Shown: positions 1 to 5,868 of the stretch, in pieces
How positions within the stretch are numbered: the first letter of the stretch is position 1
How the letters are laid out: every line of letters begins with the position of its first letter
Origin: Gammaproteobacteria bacterium
GTDB taxonomy: Bacteria; Pseudomonadota; Gammaproteobacteria; Steroidobacterales; Steroidobacteraceae
Direction: 5' to 3'
Assembly (NCBI GenBank): GCA_030043215.1
Contig: JASHYG010000055.1
Location: 1 to 6,330, forward strand
Length of the DNA: 6,330 nt
Notes under the pieces: generated by a model
What the model was told of the DNA's origin: nothing
The model's input: the letters and a program-made list of their open reading frames with translations, nothing else
Database searches by the model: none
Translations under genes and position numbers: made by a program

Positions 1-486
1 GCGACCGAGATGGAGATGAAGGAGAAGAAGGCACGCGTGGAGGATGCGCTGCACGCCACCCGTGCGGCTGTCGAGGAAGGCGTGGTCCCGGGCGGCGGTG
101 TCGCCCTGATCCGCGCGCAGAAGAGCCTCGACAAGCTCGAGGGCGGGAACGAGGATCAGACGGTCGGCATCCGGATCCTCTCCCGTGCGATCGAGGAGCC
201 GCTGCGCCAGATCGTCGAGAACGCCGGCGAGGATGCCGCCGTGATTCTCAACAAGGTCAAGGAGGGCCGGGGCAGCTATGGATACAACGCGGCCTCCGGG
301 GAGTTCGGCGATCTGATCGAGCAGGGGATCCTGGATCCGACCAAGGTCACCCGGCTCGCCCTGCAGAACGCGTCGTCCGTCTCGGGCCTGCTGCTCACCA
401 CCGAGGTGATGGTCGCCGAAGCTCCGAAGGAAGAGGAGCACGGCCATGCCGGGCCTCCGGGCGGCATGGGTGGCATGGATATGTAA
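1..486 (+). CDS. groEL: Chaperonin GroEL (60 kDa), C-terminal part, 5' end outside window
   Basis: This is the last 161 codons of GroEL, the ATP-driven cytoplasmic folding chaperonin that forms two stacked heptameric rings with the GroES lid. The frame is open from base 1, so the gene begins upstream. Seen directly: the [20 protein letters not shown] segment (residues 2-21 of the visible part), the nucleotide-pocket loop [11 protein letters not shown] with its glycines at about residues 31-33, the equatorial [10 protein letters not shown] helix, [12 protein letters not shown], and DPTKVTR starting at residue 112. The protein ends in a Gly/Met-rich tail ([10 protein letters not shown]), as is usual for proteobacterial GroEL, preceded by an acidic EEEHGH stretch. 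Nothing is truncated at the 3' end. Transcription probably continues through a small ORF starting 15 bases downstream and stops at the hairpin at 636-661. Identity is near certain; I cannot tell whether this is the only groEL copy. Confidence 0.98.
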   Translation, partial: ATEMEMKEKKARVEDALHATRAAVEEGVVPGGGVALIRAQKSLDKLEGGNEDQTVGIRILSRAIEEPLRQIVENAGEDAAVILNKVKEGRGSYGYNAASGEFGDLIEQGILDPTKVTRLALQNASSVSGLLLTTEVMVAEAPKEEEHGHAGPPGGMGGMDM

Positions 487-492
487 AGTCAC

Positions 493-497
493 GAGGT
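493..497 (+). promoter_or_regulatory. Ribosome-binding site GAGGT for the small ORF at 502
   Basis: GAGGT is a perfect five-base match to the anti-Shine-Dalgarno sequence and ends four bases before the ATG at 502. It lies in the 15-base gap after the groEL stop, so it is not explained by groEL coding. The same GAGGT precedes waaA at 5858. It is the main reason to believe the small ORF is translated. Confidence 0.55.
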
Positions 498-501
498 CCG
501 C

Positions 502-636
502 ATGCAGGGACCCAGTGAACTCTTTCAGTCCAGGTCGGTCTACCAGCTAGACAGTTACGGTCTGCCGCTGCGCTCCCGCGTGGCGGCAGGCCGGAAAGTC
601 GCGGAGCAAGACCCCCAAATCCGCGCAATACCTTGA
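502..636 (+). CDS. Probable small protein of 44 residues between groEL and its terminator
   Basis: I do not recognise this ORF. It starts with ATG at 502, 15 bases after the groEL stop, behind a GAGGT ribosome-binding site with four-base spacing. It runs 44 codons to TGA at 634-636, and the last base of that stop is the first base of the terminator stem. That placement, as the last cistron before an intrinsic terminator, is what a real gene would show. The product begins MQGPSELFQSRSVYQLD, has a central YGLPLRSR stretch and ends DPQIRAIP. It is soluble-looking and mildly basic (six Lys/Arg against four Asp/Glu), with no signal peptide, membrane segment or cysteine. About two thirds of its third codon positions are G or C, lower than the large genes here, which weakens the case. 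The alternative is a structured, non-coding groEL 3' untranslated region; a stable hairpin lies inside it. Confidence 0.5.
   Translation: MQGPSELFQSRSVYQLDSYGLPLRSRVAAGRKVAEQDPQIRAIP
562..589 (+). other. Stable 12-bp hairpin inside the groEL 3' region
   Basis: CTGCCGC at 562-568 pairs perfectly with GCGGCAG at 583-589. The stem continues through two G-U pairs and CGC/GCG (571-573 with 578-580) to a four-base TCCC loop, giving 12 consecutive pairs in RNA. No T-tract follows, so it is not a terminator. It overlaps codons 21-30 of the small ORF. It could stabilise the 3' end of the groEL message or belong to a structured RNA. Confidence 0.5.
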
Positions 637-661
637 ACCCCGCTTCGGCGGGGTTTTTTTT
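636..661 (+). terminator. Intrinsic (Rho-independent) terminator after groEL/small ORF
   Basis: A perfect 8-bp stem, AACCCCGC (636-643) with GCGGGGTT (648-655), closes a TTCG tetraloop (644-647) and runs into eight T's (654-661). UUCG loops closed by C-G are exceptionally stable. On the other strand the hairpin is not followed by a T-tract, so it terminates rightward transcription only. It ends the groEL transcription unit and insulates the exported-protein/glnE genes downstream. Confidence 0.93.
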
Positions 662-664
662 GAG

Positions 665-693
665 TGGACCTCCGGTAGACACCGGGGTAATGT
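665..693 (+). promoter_or_regulatory. Weak candidate promoter for the exported-protein/glnE unit
   Basis: TGGACC (665-670) and TAATGT (688-693) are 17 bases apart and match four and three of six sigma-70 consensus bases. They are in the right place, just after the terminator and about 30 bases before the ATG at 723. The match is poor and a small CCGGT/ACCGG hairpin (672-685) occupies the spacer. A promoter must exist in 662-722 if the terminator is efficient, but this exact assignment is tentative. Confidence 0.2.
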
Positions 694-722
694 CCTTGGG
701 AGCCCATCTCTCGGGGACGCCC

Positions 723-1481
723 ATGACTCTCCTCAGGCCCCGGGCCGCACGGCGATCGGCGGCCACCCTCCTCACGGTCCTCGCGCTGAGCCTCGGCATC
801 GGCGTCGGAGCGGCCGCATCCTCCCAGGACGCGCTCGATTGGGCGCGGGCCGCTCTCGAGCGCAACGGAGCGCTGGAGGTCGTCGCCACGGATCCCGCCA
901 CGGGGGTCATCACGGTCCGCGTCAAGCGCACGGGCGAGTTGCGCCGCATACGGGCCGACGAGGTCGTCGCCGGGCTGCCGCCAGCGGCAAGTCCCACGGC
1001 CCCGGCGGCCGCCGCGGAGCCTGCCGGCCGCGTGCTGCTTTCGGGTCCGGGGTACCGCATCGCGGAAGCCAGTCCTGGAGAGGAGGCTCCCGCGCAGAGC
1101 TCGAGCGCCTCGACACCGGCCGCCGGCGGCGCGCTTCTCTCGAGCGCCCCGGTGGAGCGGCGTCACGAGCCGATCGTCTGCCAGGGGACGGGCCTCCTGC
1201 ACATCGACAGCCGCAATCTCGAGTTCGACGGTGACGCCGTGAGCGCGGAGAACGGCTGCGAAGTGCACATCACGAACAGCCGGATCATCGCGGGGGGCGT
1301 CGGCGTGTCCGCTCGCGGAGCGAGCGTGCACATCGACAACAGCTCGATCGAGGGAGGCACGGGCTCGGTCGAGGCCTCCGATGGAGCGCAGGTGTACGCG
1401 CGCGACTCGACATTCAAAGGCCTGATCCGCCGGCTCGACACCGCCGCCTTCCACGACATGGGCGGTAATGCCGGGGATTGA
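723..1481 (+). CDS. Exported protein with right-handed beta-helix-like repeats
   Basis: The 252-residue product has no enzyme family I can name. It begins with a classical Sec signal peptide: basic RPRAARR at residues 5-11, a hydrophobic core at 13-29, and a likely signal-peptidase site after Ala-Ala-Ala (30-32). A small ordered segment follows (about 35-85), then a Pro/Ala/Ser-rich linker (about 85-150). The C-terminal part has four coils starting at residues 159, 181, 202 and 224, spaced 22, 21 and 22 residues, each opening like HIDS or HITNS, with glycine-rich turns. That periodicity is typical of parallel beta-helices. Cys153 and Cys179 could form a periplasmic disulfide. I chose ATG 723 because the frame's earliest ATG (633) lies in the terminator hairpin, while 723 starts the signal peptide directly and has GGGGA (713-717) five bases upstream; ATG 690 is an alternative. 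The end overlaps glnE by 14 bases, implying co-transcription. Confidence 0.8.
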   Translation: MTLLRPRAARRSAATLLTVLALSLGIGVGAAASSQDALDWARAALERNGALEVVATDPATGVITVRVKRTGELRRIRADEVVAGLPPAASPTAPAAAAEPAGRVLLSGPGYRIAEASPGEEAPAQSSSASTPAAGGALLSSAPVERRHEPIVCQGTGLLHIDSRNLEFDGDAVSAENGCEVHITNSRIIAGGVGVSARGASVHIDNSSIEGGTGSVEASDGAQVYARDSTFKGLIRRLDTAAFHDMGGNAGD

Positions 1482-4332
1482 CGCCGGATACGCCGAGCCC
1501 CGGATCGACACACCGCCCTGGATTGTGGAGTCGATGAGCCGCGTGTACGCGGCGAGCGACTTCGTGGCCCAAGCCTGCGCGCGCGACCCGAGCCTCCTGG
1601 CCGAGCTCGCCTCGAGAGGGGATCTCGCGCCACACGCGACTCAGGAGCGTCGCGCCTACTTCGCGCAGCGGGCGCCGCGCTGGCCCGCGGACACCCTGCC
1701 GGCGGAAGAGGACTTCATGGCCGCCTTGCGCCGCTGGCGCCGGCGGGAGATGGTGCGAATGGCCTGGCGCGATCTGGCCGGCTGGGCGCCGCTTGCAGAG
1801 ACTCTCGCCGATCTTTCCGCGTTCGCCGACGCGGCCATCCAGGCGGCGAGCCGCTACGCGTGGGACCGCCTCACGGCCGTCCACGGCGTGCCGCAGTCGG
1901 AGCAGGGCGCGGCGCAGCCTCTCGTCGTCGTCGCCATGGGCAAGCTCGGAGGCGGCGAGCTCAATTTCTCCTCGGATATCGACCTCGTCTTCCTGTTCCC
2001 GGAGCATGGCCTGACGAACGGCGCGGGCGCTCTCGCCAACGAGGAGTTCTTCGCCCGGCTCGGGCGGGCCCTGATCCGCCTGCTCGATGCTCCGACGCCC
2101 GAGGGCTTCGTGTTCCGTGTGGACATGCGGCTGCGGCCGTTCGGAGCAAGCGGTCCGCTCGTCGCGAGCTTCGCGTCCTTCGAGGATTACCTGGAGCGCC
2201 ACGGCCGGGACTGGGAGCGCTACGCGTGGATCAAGGCCCGTCCCGTCACCGCGCCCGAGCGCTATGCCGAGATCGACGCGGCCGTCATCCGGCCCTTCGT
2301 GTACCGGCGCTATCTCGACTACGGCGTCTTCCAGAGCCTGCGCGAGATGAAAGGGATGATCGAGCGCGAGGTCTCGCGCCGGGAGCTCAAGGACGACGTG
2401 AAGCTCGGTCCCGGCGGCATACGGGAGATCGAGTTCGTCGTGCAGGCCTTGCAGCTCATCCGGGGCGGCCGGGACACTCGCCTGCAGACCTCCTCTCTGC
2501 TCGCCGCGCTCGCACGGCTCGACGGCAACAAGCTGCTGTCCTCGGAGGCGGTGCGCGAGCTCAGCGCCGCGTACGAGTTCCTCCGCCGGCTGGAGAACCG
2601 CCTGCAGATGCTCAACGACGAGCAGACCCACCGCTGGCCGGAGGATCTCGAGACGCGCGGACGACTCGCGGCCGCCATGGGGTTCGCGGAAGGCCCTGCG
2701 CTCGCGCGGGAGCTCGAGCGGCACCGGCAGCGAGTGCGCGATCACTTCCGCGCGGTGGTGTTCGCCGCCTCGGTCGAGGAGGGCGGCTCCCCATTGGTCG
2801 ATCTGGAAGCCGCCGCGGGGAGCTCGGGGCAGGCCGGTCAACGCGAAGCCGGCTCGCTCGTCGAGCGGCTGCGCGGCGCCTTCGGTGAGGACGCGCCGGA
2901 GGCGGCGCGCCTGCTCGAGGAGCTGCGCGACTCGGCGCTCGTGCGCAAGCTGGATGAGCCGTCGCGCAAGCGCCTGCAGGTCCTGCTGCCGCCCCTCATG
3001 GCGAGTGTCGGCGCGAGCCGCGAGCCGATTCCCGCGCTCAAGAGAGTGCTGCGGATCCTCGAGGCGATCGGATCACGGTCGGCCTACTTCGCGCTGCTCA
3101 ACGAAAGCACGGCGGCGCGCACGCGGCTCACGGAGCTCGCCGCGCAGAGCGAGTTTCTCGCGAGCCAGATCGCCTCCTACCCCTTGCTGCTCGATGAGCT
3201 GGTCGATGAGCGCGTGCTGTCCCACAGCCCGACGCGGGCGGAGCTCGCGGCCGAGCTCGACCTCGCCATGGAGCAGGCGCCGGACGACGATCCGGAGCGG
3301 CAGGTCGAGGCCCTACGCCATTTTCAGCGAGCCGCGACCTTTCACGTGGCGGTGGCGGATCTCACCGGCCGGCTTCCCATCATGCGAGTGAGCGACCGGT
3401 TGACGGAGATCGCGGAGCTGATCCTCGAGCGCGCGATGGATGTCGCGTGGCGGCAGATCACCGCGCAGCTCGGCGTCCCGATGTGCGGAGAGGGAAGGGC
3501 GCGGCGCCCGGTCGCATTCTGCGCCGTGGGATACGGCAAGCTCGGCGGCTTCGAGCTCGGCTACTCGTCGGACCTCGATCTCGTCTTCCTGCACGACTCG
3601 CGCGGGGAGCGGCAGGAGACCGACGGGCCGCGGCCGACCGACAACCAGCTGCTCTTCATGCGAGTCGCCCAGCGCGTCGTGCATCTGCTCACCCTGCACT
3701 CGGCCGCGGGCCGGCTCTACGAGGTCGATGTGCGCCTGCGCCCGAGCGGCAAGGGCGGCTTGCTCGTCACCAGCCTCGACGCGTTCGCCGAATACCAGGA
3801 GCGGGAGGCCTGGACGTGGGAGCATCAGGCGCTGCTGCACGCGCGCGCGGTGGCTGGAGCGCCTCGGCTCGAGGCCGAGTTCGAGGCCCTGAGAATGCGG
3901 ATCCTGCAGCATCATGTGCGGCGCGACAGTCTGCGCGACGAGGTTCGATCCATGCGCGAGCGCATGCGGCGCGAGCGGTCGAACGCGAGGCCGGGCGAGC
4001 TCGACATCAAGCAGGACGCCGGGGGCATCGCCGATGTCGAGTTCCTCGCGCAGTACTGGGCGCTCATCTGGGCGCACGATTACCCGCCCGTCGCGTGGTT
4101 CTCGGACACCATCCGCCAGCTCGAGTCGGTGGCCTCCGCGAGCCTCGTTCCACAGGAGACCGTCGATGCTCTCACCGGCGCCTACCGGGCGTACCGCGCG
4201 CGCCTGCATCACCTCTCGCTCGAGGGCCGGCCGCCGATCATCCCCGTAGAGGAGTTCGCCGCGGAGCGCGCGGCGGTGCGTGCGATCTGGGATACGACGA
4301 TCGGCGGCGAGCCCGCGCGCGGATCGGTATAA
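1468..4332 (+). CDS. glnE: Bifunctional glutamine synthetase adenylyltransferase / adenylyl-removing enzyme
   Basis: GlnE attaches AMP to, and by phosphorolysis removes it from, the regulatory tyrosine of glutamine synthetase in the cytoplasm, responding to PII proteins and glutamine. At 954 residues it matches the E. coli protein (946). The N-terminal deadenylylating half shows GKLGGGELNFSSDIDLVF with the metal-binding pair Asp170/Asp172, the VDMRLRPFG motif (Asp219) and KLGPGGIREIEF from 312. The C-terminal adenylylating half repeats the fold: YGKLGGFELGYSSDLDLVF with Asp702/Asp704, VDVRLRP (Asp754), and DIKQDAGGIADVEF from 846. Both active sites therefore look intact. The ATG at 1468 overlaps the upstream gene and has only a weak GGCGG behind it, so translation may be coupled; ATG 1534 is an in-frame alternative but would sit only three bases from its GGAG. 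The conserved SDFV-type segment begins near residue 31, fitting the 1468 start. The next gene starts 10 bases after the stop. Confidence 0.98.
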   Translation: MPGIDAGYAEPRIDTPPWIVESMSRVYAASDFVAQACARDPSLLAELASRGDLAPHATQERRAYFAQRAPRWPADTLPAEEDFMAALRRWRRREMVRMAWRDLAGWAPLAETLADLSAFADAAIQAASRYAWDRLTAVHGVPQSEQGAAQPLVVVAMGKLGGGELNFSSDIDLVFLFPEHGLTNGAGALANEEFFARLGRALIRLLDAPTPEGFVFRVDMRLRPFGASGPLVASFASFEDYLERHGRDWERYAWIKARPVTAPERYAEIDAAVIRPFVYRRYLDYGVFQSLREMKGMIEREVSRRELKDDVKLGPGGIREIEFVVQALQLIRGGRDTRLQTSSLLAALARLDGNKLLSSEAVRELSAAYEFLRRLENRLQMLNDEQTHRWPEDLETRGRLAAAMGFAEGPALARELERHRQRVRDHFRAVVFAASVEEGGSPLVDLEAAAGSSGQAGQREAGSLVERLRGAFGEDAPEAARLLEELRDSALVRKLDEPSRKRLQVLLPPLMASVGASREPIPALKRVLRILEAIGSRSAYFALLNESTAARTRLTELAAQSEFLASQIASYPLLLDELVDERVLSHSPTRAELAAELDLAMEQAPDDDPERQVEALRHFQRAATFHVAVADLTGRLPIMRVSDRLTEIAELILERAMDVAWRQITAQLGVPMCGEGRARRPVAFCAVGYGKLGGFELGYSSDLDLVFLHDSRGERQETDGPRPTDNQLLFMRVAQRVVHLLTLHSAAGRLYEVDVRLRPSGKGGLLVTSLDAFAEYQEREAWTWEHQALLHARAVAGAPRLEAEFEALRMRILQHHVRRDSLRDEVRSMRERMRRERSNARPGELDIKQDAGGIADVEFLAQYWALIWAHDYPPVAWFSDTIRQLESVASASLVPQETVDALTGAYRAYRARLHHLSLEGRPPIIPVEEFAAERAAVRAIWDTTIGGEPARGSV

Positions 4333-4333
4333 T
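4328..4333 (+). promoter_or_regulatory. Perfect TATAAT hexamer over the glnE stop codon
   Basis: The consensus -10 sequence TATAAT spans the last codon and stop of glnE and lies nine bases before the zinc-finger ATG. Initiation at the usual distance would give a leaderless or nearly leaderless message, and the gene has no Shine-Dalgarno sequence. No recognisable -35 exists 17 bases upstream (CGGCGA), so chance is quite possible, since GTA-TAA-T creates the hexamer from a stop codon. Confidence 0.25.
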
Positions 4334-4342
4334 TGCAGCGCC

Positions 4343-4540
4343 ATGGCCGCAACCCCACCCCTCGTCGAAGCGAACGCGCAGCTGCAATACCGGGTCACGG
4401 CGGCGGATCTCCCACTCTGCTGCCCGACGCCGGAGATGATTCTCTGGAACTCGCATCCGCGGGTGTATCTCGCCATCGAGGAGACGGGCTGGGCGAAATG
4501 CCCCTACTGCGGCGCCGAGTACACCCTGTACGGGGCGTAG
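4343..4540 (+). CDS. Small zinc-finger domain protein, CHCC type
   Basis: This 65-residue protein belongs to the zf-CHCC family, related to the zinc-binding part of the mitochondrial complex I subunit NDUFS6; the bacterial role is not established. The putative ligands are visible: a cysteine at 26/27 (Cys27 best fits, in CPTPEMILW), His38 in NSHPRV, and Cys53 and Cys56 in KCPYCG, giving C-x10-H-x14-C-x2-C. The length is normal for the family. The ATG at 4343 is preferred over the frame's upstream start because that region is still glnE coding sequence and the conserved domain fits after it. It has no Shine-Dalgarno sequence, suggesting coupling to glnE ten bases upstream or a leaderless transcript from TATAAT at 4328. 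Its last 37 bases, including the codons for the CPYCG knuckle, overlap the 3' end of the convergent DUF6165 gene. Confidence 0.9.
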   Translation: MAATPPLVEANAQLQYRVTAADLPLCCPTPEMILWNSHPRVYLAIEETGWAKCPYCGAEYTLYGA

Positions 4541-4914
4541 GACTTCTCCTCGATCAGGCGCGATCCCAGGCGCAGGTTGATCCGCTTCTTGATCGCGGCG
4601 CGCTCGTCGTTGCAGAGGTAGACGGCGCGCGCGAGCTCGATGAACTCGCCGTCGAAGCGCTGCGCAGCCTCCTTCTCGCGAATGCGGTCCTCGATGTCCC
4701 AGAGCTTCTCGTTCACCGCCTGCAGCGCCTGCTCGTCCTCGGCAAGGGACAGGGCCGCGCAGCCCGAGCCGCGCCAGGTCTCGGTGAGCAGCGCGAGCTC
4801 CTCGCGCACGTTCCGCAGCTGGGCCGCCTCCGTCATGCGGGCGGCCTTGATGCGCAGGATCGTGATCTTGTCGATGAGCTCGCCGGGCGAGAGCGGTACC
4901 AGGATGCCGTCCAT
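4504..4914 (-). CDS. DUF6165-type protein of unknown function
   Basis: The 136-residue product matches what I know of the DUF6165 family by two signatures: SPGELIDKITILRIK at residues 9-23, and a C-terminal block reading LCNDERAAIKKRIN followed by EEKSYAPY near the end. It is soluble, rich in Leu, Glu and Arg, and predicted mostly helical (residues about 26-100 could form a helical hairpin), with no signal peptide or membrane segment. The function is unknown; relatives are often found in polysaccharide or lipopolysaccharide clusters, and here it sits beside kdkA and waaA. I chose ATG at 4914 because it begins just before the conserved segment; the frame also has an upstream TTG at 4932, inside a probable -10 element. 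Seven residues (RVYSAPQ) extend past EEKSYAPY, the usual family end as I recall it, and lie in the 37-base overlap with the zinc-finger gene. Confidence 0.82.
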   Translation of the reverse strand: MDGILVPLSPGELIDKITILRIKAARMTEAAQLRNVREELALLTETWRGSGCAALSLAEDEQALQAVNEKLWDIEDRIREKEAAQRFDGEFIELARAVYLCNDERAAIKKRINLRLGSRLIEEKSYAPYRVYSAPQ

Positions 4915-4921
4915 GACTCGA

Positions 4922-4963
4922 GAGTTTAGCAAGGCCGGCGCGCGGGCCCGCGATGCTAAACTC
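4922..4963. promoter_or_regulatory. Divergent promoter region with 10-bp inverted repeat
   Basis: GAGTTTAGCA (4922-4931) and TGCTAAACTC (4954-4963) are perfect inverted repeats 22 bases apart. Each arm reads, outward, as an extended -10 element TGC-TAAACT: 4954-4962 toward kdkA, and 4931-4923 on the minus strand toward DUF6165. No -35 hexamer is recognisable in the GC-rich spacer, as can happen with extended -10 promoters. The minus-strand start would fall a few bases before the DUF6165 ATG (4914), giving an almost leaderless message. The alternative is that the dyad is an operator for one regulator controlling both directions. Confidence 0.45.
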
Positions 4964-4974
4964 GGCGTCCTTCG

Positions 4975-5058
4975 ATGAGACGCCTGAGCCGAGAATCCAG
5001 CCGGCCGACGACCGGGATGCCCCCTGGGGCAGCGCTGGCCGCCGCGGAGCGCCCGTGA
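4975..5058 (+). other. Possible 27-codon leader ORF overlapping the kdkA start
   Basis: An ATG at 4975, 12 bases after the rightward TAAACT, opens a 27-codon frame (begins MRRLSRESSRP, ends AAAERP) whose TGA at 5056-5058 overlaps the kdkA GTG at 5055 as GTGA. Such overlaps commonly couple translation. It has no clear Shine-Dalgarno sequence and its composition is unremarkable, so it may be a chance frame in GC-rich leader sequence. Confidence 0.2.
5046..5049 (+). promoter_or_regulatory. Ribosome-binding site GGAG deciding the kdkA start
   Basis: GGAG lies five bases before GTG 5055. The first in-frame ATG (4953) has no such site and would lie within the -10 element. This supports the shorter 258-residue KdkA. 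Confidence 0.5.
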
Positions 5059-5831
5059 GAGCGCGCTGGCCGCTCGGCTCCGAGGTCCGGCGCCGCATCA
5101 TCACGGGCGGCGCCATGCTCTACGACGCCTCCCGAGCCGGGAACCTGTCCGCCGCGGCGTTCGACCCGACGTACTGGCGCTCGCGCGGGGAGGTGGAGGG
5201 CGAGGCTCGCGGCCGCGGCACCGTCCAGTACTTGCGGCCTCTCGGGCACCACTGGGTCCTGCGCCATTACTGCCGGGGCGGCCTCATCGCCCAGGTCGCC
5301 CGGGACCGCTATGTGTGGAGCGGCGAGTCGGCCTCCCGCCCGTTCGTCGAGTGGCAGCTCACGTACCACCTGCACCGCGCGGGGCTGCCGGTGCCGGCGC
5401 CCGTTGCCGCCCGGTATCAGCAGCAGGGCCTCACCTATCGCGGGGACATCATCACCGAGCGCCTGACCGAGGCGCTCCCGCTCTCGGAATGCCTGCGCGT
5501 CGGCGCGCTGTCGCTGCTCAACTGGATCGCGATCGGGCGCTGCGTGCGGCGCTTCCACGACCTCGGCGTCTGCCACGCCGACCTCAACGCCCACAACGTG
5601 CTCCTCGGCCGCGAGGACGAGGTGTTTCTCGTGGACTTCGACCGCGGGAGCCTCCGCAACCCCGGGCTGTGGTGCGATGCCAATCTCGTGCGCTTGCGCC
5701 GCTCGCTCGAGAAGGTGGTCTATGCCCTGCCGCGGGACCGCTTCACGGAGGCGGACTGGCACGGACTGCTCGACGGCTATCGTGAGTCCTCCGGCTCGCG
5801 GGTGCTGCAACCGCCGGCTGGCGCGGCCTGA
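5055..5831 (+). CDS. kdkA: 3-deoxy-D-manno-octulosonic acid (Kdo) kinase
   Basis: KdkA phosphorylates the Kdo residue of Kdo-lipid A at O-4 using ATP, on the cytoplasmic side of the inner membrane; in Haemophilus the phosphate stands in for a second Kdo. The sequence follows the Haemophilus KdkA pattern throughout: FDPTYW, a GRGTVQYL glycine-rich segment, VLRHYCRGGL with DRYVW, PFVEWQL, LPVPAPVAARY, then the kinase-like catalytic loop HADLNAHNVLL (catalytic Asp176, Asn181) and the metal-binding VDFDRG (Asp194, Asp196), numbering from GTG 5055. All expected catalytic residues are present. With GTG 5055 the protein is 258 residues, slightly long for the family; the frame is open back to ATG 4953 (292 residues), and ATG 5115 is a shorter option. 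A good GGAG and the GTGA overlap favour 5055. waaA starts 37 bases after the stop, the expected partner producing its substrate. Confidence 0.93.
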   Translation: MRARWPLGSEVRRRIITGGAMLYDASRAGNLSAAAFDPTYWRSRGEVEGEARGRGTVQYLRPLGHHWVLRHYCRGGLIAQVARDRYVWSGESASRPFVEWQLTYHLHRAGLPVPAPVAARYQQQGLTYRGDIITERLTEALPLSECLRVGALSLLNWIAIGRCVRRFHDLGVCHADLNAHNVLLGREDEVFLVDFDRGSLRNPGLWCDANLVRLRRSLEKVVYALPRDRFTEADWHGLLDGYRESSGSRVLQPPAGAA

Positions 5832-5857
5832 GCCGGCCGGCGCCGCGCGCCGCTTCC

Positions 5858-5862
5858 GAGGT
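5858..5862 (+). promoter_or_regulatory. Ribosome-binding site GAGGT for the waaA TTG start
   Basis: GAGGT ends six bases before TTG 5869, the only start in this frame that leaves the conserved N-terminal LYSLLAYVL anchor complete. It fixes an otherwise rare TTG start codon. Confidence 0.6.
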
Positions 5863-5868
5863 CCCGCG

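Noticed and set aside
490..560. tRNA-like stretch (CTACCAGCTAGAC resembles an inverted D-arm)
   Set aside because: There is no matching T-arm with a GTTCRA loop, no acceptor stem and no anticodon arm on either strand.
633..722. Upstream ATG 633 as the start of the exported protein
   Set aside because: It would place the start inside the terminator hairpin and add about 30 residues before a textbook signal peptide beginning at 723.
555..1511. Long minus-strand open frame (318 codons) opposite the exported-protein gene
   Set aside because: It reads through the groEL terminator, has no recognisable domain and is Arg/Gly/Ala-rich, as expected of antisense frames in GC-rich DNA. The plus strand has a signal peptide and regular coils.
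1414..2841. 475-codon minus-strand open frame opposite glnE
   Set aside because: It lies opposite well conserved GlnE motifs and has the composition of a shadow frame; GlnE explains the conservation.
3313..4476. 387-codon minus-strand open frame opposite the 3' half of glnE
   Set aside because: Same reason: no domain is recognisable and it covers the GlnE adenylyltransferase motifs and the zinc-finger start.
4953..5054. ATG 4953 as the kdkA start
   Set aside because: There is no ribosome-binding site, the start would overlap the extended -10 element, and the added residues have no counterpart in known KdkA proteins.
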